Assembly (NCBI RefSeq): GCF_039555335.1
Contig: NC_092646.1
Coordinates: 34,873,380-34,937,379, forward strand
Direction: 5' to 3'
Origin: Amphiura filiformis
Lineage: Eukaryota > Echinodermata > Ophiuroidea > Amphilepidida > Amphiuridae
DNA length: 64,000 nucleotides
Positions 61,900 through 64,000 of this stretch are shown in pieces. The notes beneath the pieces are model-generated. The model had not been told where the DNA came from and did not search any database. It was given only the letters and a program-made list of their open reading frames with translations. Within the stretch, counting starts at the first letter, position 1. Each line of letters starts with the position of its first letter. The position numbers and the translations under genes are program-made.

Positions 61900-63250
61900 T
61901 GTAAAAAGTAGAAAAAACACAGAATATCAATGAATACGTAAGTTTGCATAAAGTGTTATTCATGTTTGAGCTGAACTGATAGAATGTTACTAAATTGTGT
62001 TTGTCCATGGGTTTTTTCTGATTAAAGACAGAATTAAAAAGACTAGTTTGCATCCGACGCCACTGTCAATCAAACACACTTTGACCAAAAGTGTCATATT
62101 TTCTCTTAAAACTAATGTAACTTTGTAAAGGGGAAACTGTTGTACTGCCATTGTGCATATGTCATACCTAATAAGTAGTCAAACCAGATCATTAAAGTCA
62201 AAATATAAATAATTGTATTAATCAGGAGTTATGAGGGGGCTAATTTGGTGAAATACGGAAAACATGTGCATTTTTGGGAAAAATAGAAATTTAGTTTGGA
62301 TTCCTGTAGATTCCTGTACTGAAATTAATTTTATCATTTGTATACAAGTCTTAGAACTATGTTGATGGCAATTTTGTTTGCAAATATTTGCCAGCCTGCA
62401 TTCTAGGGTCCATCCAATGGACCCTATTTGCTCACTTTTCAGCTAATTTTGATAGATCAGTGCCCAGCGTACGTGTTTATGCATGCGCCCTCATAATGCT
62501 TACATACCCTGGGGATTTTGCGGTTTTCACATAACATTGTCAAAATTCTTTGAACATTAACTTTCTTAAAATGTACTATTTCTCACAGAATTTGCATTAG
62601 TTTTGTGACTTTTTAAATCATGATAAATGACATCATAAAACAATGTCATGAAAGTAGCTCAGTTACACAGTTTAGATGAAAAACGCTGTTATTAAGGACA
62701 TGTGATAGGCCGCTAGGCCTAAAGATGTGGTTGTTTTGGTCGAAAAAAAAACTAGATTTGGGATTACGTCTACTTTCAAAATCTAATTCACATTTCAGTA
62801 TTGGCCTATAACGACCAAATAACATGACGTAACTGTGTCATGTGTCTGGGAGGGGATAATGGAGAATTGCAATTTGAATCAGATTACATCATTTTAGTGT
62901 CATTCATGATGGTGTTGAGGGTTAATAAATTGTAACATCCTGGGTGGGGTCTCCTATTGACATGGTATACGTATATGTGCCTGTTGGTATAGCGATGGGT
63001 GGTTTTTCACCACAGACGAAAGCGCCCAATGCCCCAATATCACTGTGTATTTTGAGAAACATGTTGGTAAAAGCACCCAATTTGGGCAAAATCGGGTGCT
63101 TTTCAAGGAAATTGGTATAGGCCTATTGATGGGATACAAGTTAGGGCCAAAAAATGGCGACGTTTTGGAGTCCGGCAGGAACATTCATGTACAAATTTTG
63201 GGAGAGACCCCCCCATCTAGTCTGGTTGGTTGTTTGCTTGCTTATTTTTT
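61900..63250. other. Right-end sequence, nothing recognised
   Basis: Expected to be intron 8 of gene E. No exon 8 of the family was found. Confidence 0.5.
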
Positions 63251-63254
63251 ACAA

Positions 63255-63735
63255 TTAAAACGTCGGCATTTTATTGATGTCATATTTATTAGAAAATGCC
63301 GTTAGTACATTTTGCTTGAATATGCTATTTGATAATACTTTTCTAATCAGAGATTTGAATTACTGTTGTAAGAGTAATTAGCCAATCACGGCTCGGTATT
63401 TTAATGACGTCATATGCCTTGGAAAAAAGCTCTATTGGATTGGATTCTGCAGTCCTTAAAACCCCCGATTTGCTAGTTTTTGATCATAATTCTTACACAA
63501 GCATTTAAATAACTGTGGGAGGAGTAATTGACCAATCACCGATCAGCATATTAATGACTTCATACGCTTTCTAAAATGTCATCATTAAATTTTGCACCCC
63601 TTGGAACCCCTATTTTACCTTTTCAATTAAAATTCCAACATATGTCATTTAAAATACTGGTGTTAAAATAATCGACCAATCACCGTTCAGCATTTTGATG
63701 ACGTCACACATGTTTGAAAATGCTCCTATTGGATT
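63255..63735. repeat. Tandem repeat with CRE-like palindromes, 3-4 units of about 130-148 bases
   Basis: CCAATCAC and ATGACGTCAT-type sites recur together: CRE-like at about 63277, 63404, 63552 and 63700, with GCATTTTAATGACGTCAT surroundings. Unit contents have diverged, but the CCAAT and CRE-like parts are the best kept. Another GATGACGTCAG lies at 63910. Confidence 0.55.
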
Positions 63736-64000
63736 CTGCAGCCTCAAAAACCCCTAAAATAGTCTTTCTACCGTGTTTGTATTCATTTGATCATCCGTTT
63801 ATAATTTTGGCACACTTTGAGGCGATTCTGGCCCACTGTGCGCCGCCTTCACTTCAGGAACTCATCATCACGATACTTATAAACAAACCGTGCCCGAGTT
63901 TGAATGACAGATGACGTCAGACGCAAATTAGTCTTTTTAATTTTGTCTTTCATTATAGAGTAGTGATCAGCCAGGGAAAAATAATTTGTGATCAGCGAAA

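Overview
This is animal nuclear DNA: AT-rich, intron-split genes, and dense non-autonomous transposons, foldback repeats, minisatellites and microsatellites. The repeat style (tRNA-derived SINEs, MITEs with TA or TTAA targets) suggests a marine invertebrate, possibly an echinoderm. The species itself is a guess.

The only convincing protein genes form one tandem family on the minus strand: five members, called A to E here from left to right. B (12499-21395), C (29690-42969) and D (48693-58842) are complete, each with nine coding exons. A (699-9525) has exons 1-7, and its last two exons lie off the left edge. E shows only its last exon (61852-61898). Exon joins were worked out by hand. In B, C and D all eight introns have GT/AG ends and the same phases (1,2,1,1,0,0,1,1), giving open proteins of 341, 335 and 336 residues.

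Each protein starts with a short N-terminal tail and one uncleaved membrane segment, then a short linker, then about 245 residues that read like a bacterial periplasmic solute-binding protein of family 3 (HisJ/LAO/GlnH type, PBP2 fold). Visible matches are a C-x6-C pair, the lobe 1 block ending in an E/D-R-x-R-S-x-K-F motif with the expected ligand arginine, the lobe 2 N-L-N-G-I-K-I-G start, a G-E-V-D-A-I-F block and a C-terminal helix. No channel segments lie between the lobes, so these are not ionotropic glutamate receptors. The Thr/Ser and Asp positions that usually hold an amino-acid ligand are replaced (by Trp-Trp and Ser), so the ligand may differ. This bacterial-style sensor or scavenger domain, displayed as a type II membrane protein and locally amplified, is the main discovery candidate.

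Regulation: each full gene has an AT-rich TATA-like element about 90 bases before its ATG, and a conserved block about 195-430 bases before the ATG.

Layout: gene A 0.7-9.5 kb; minisatellite 10.2-11.3 kb; gene B 12.5-21.4 kb; gene-free repeat-rich gap 21.5-29.6 kb with a 1.6 kb foldback; gene C 29.7-43.0 kb; minisatellites and MITEs 43.4-48.6 kb; gene D 48.7-58.8 kb; spacer with MITE 59-61.8 kb; end of gene E; and a gene-free right end with a CRE-containing tandem repeat. Introns and spacers are themselves homologous between units, so whole 10-14 kb blocks were duplicated and later hit by different transposons. The 3' ends define two subfamilies: B with E, and C with D.
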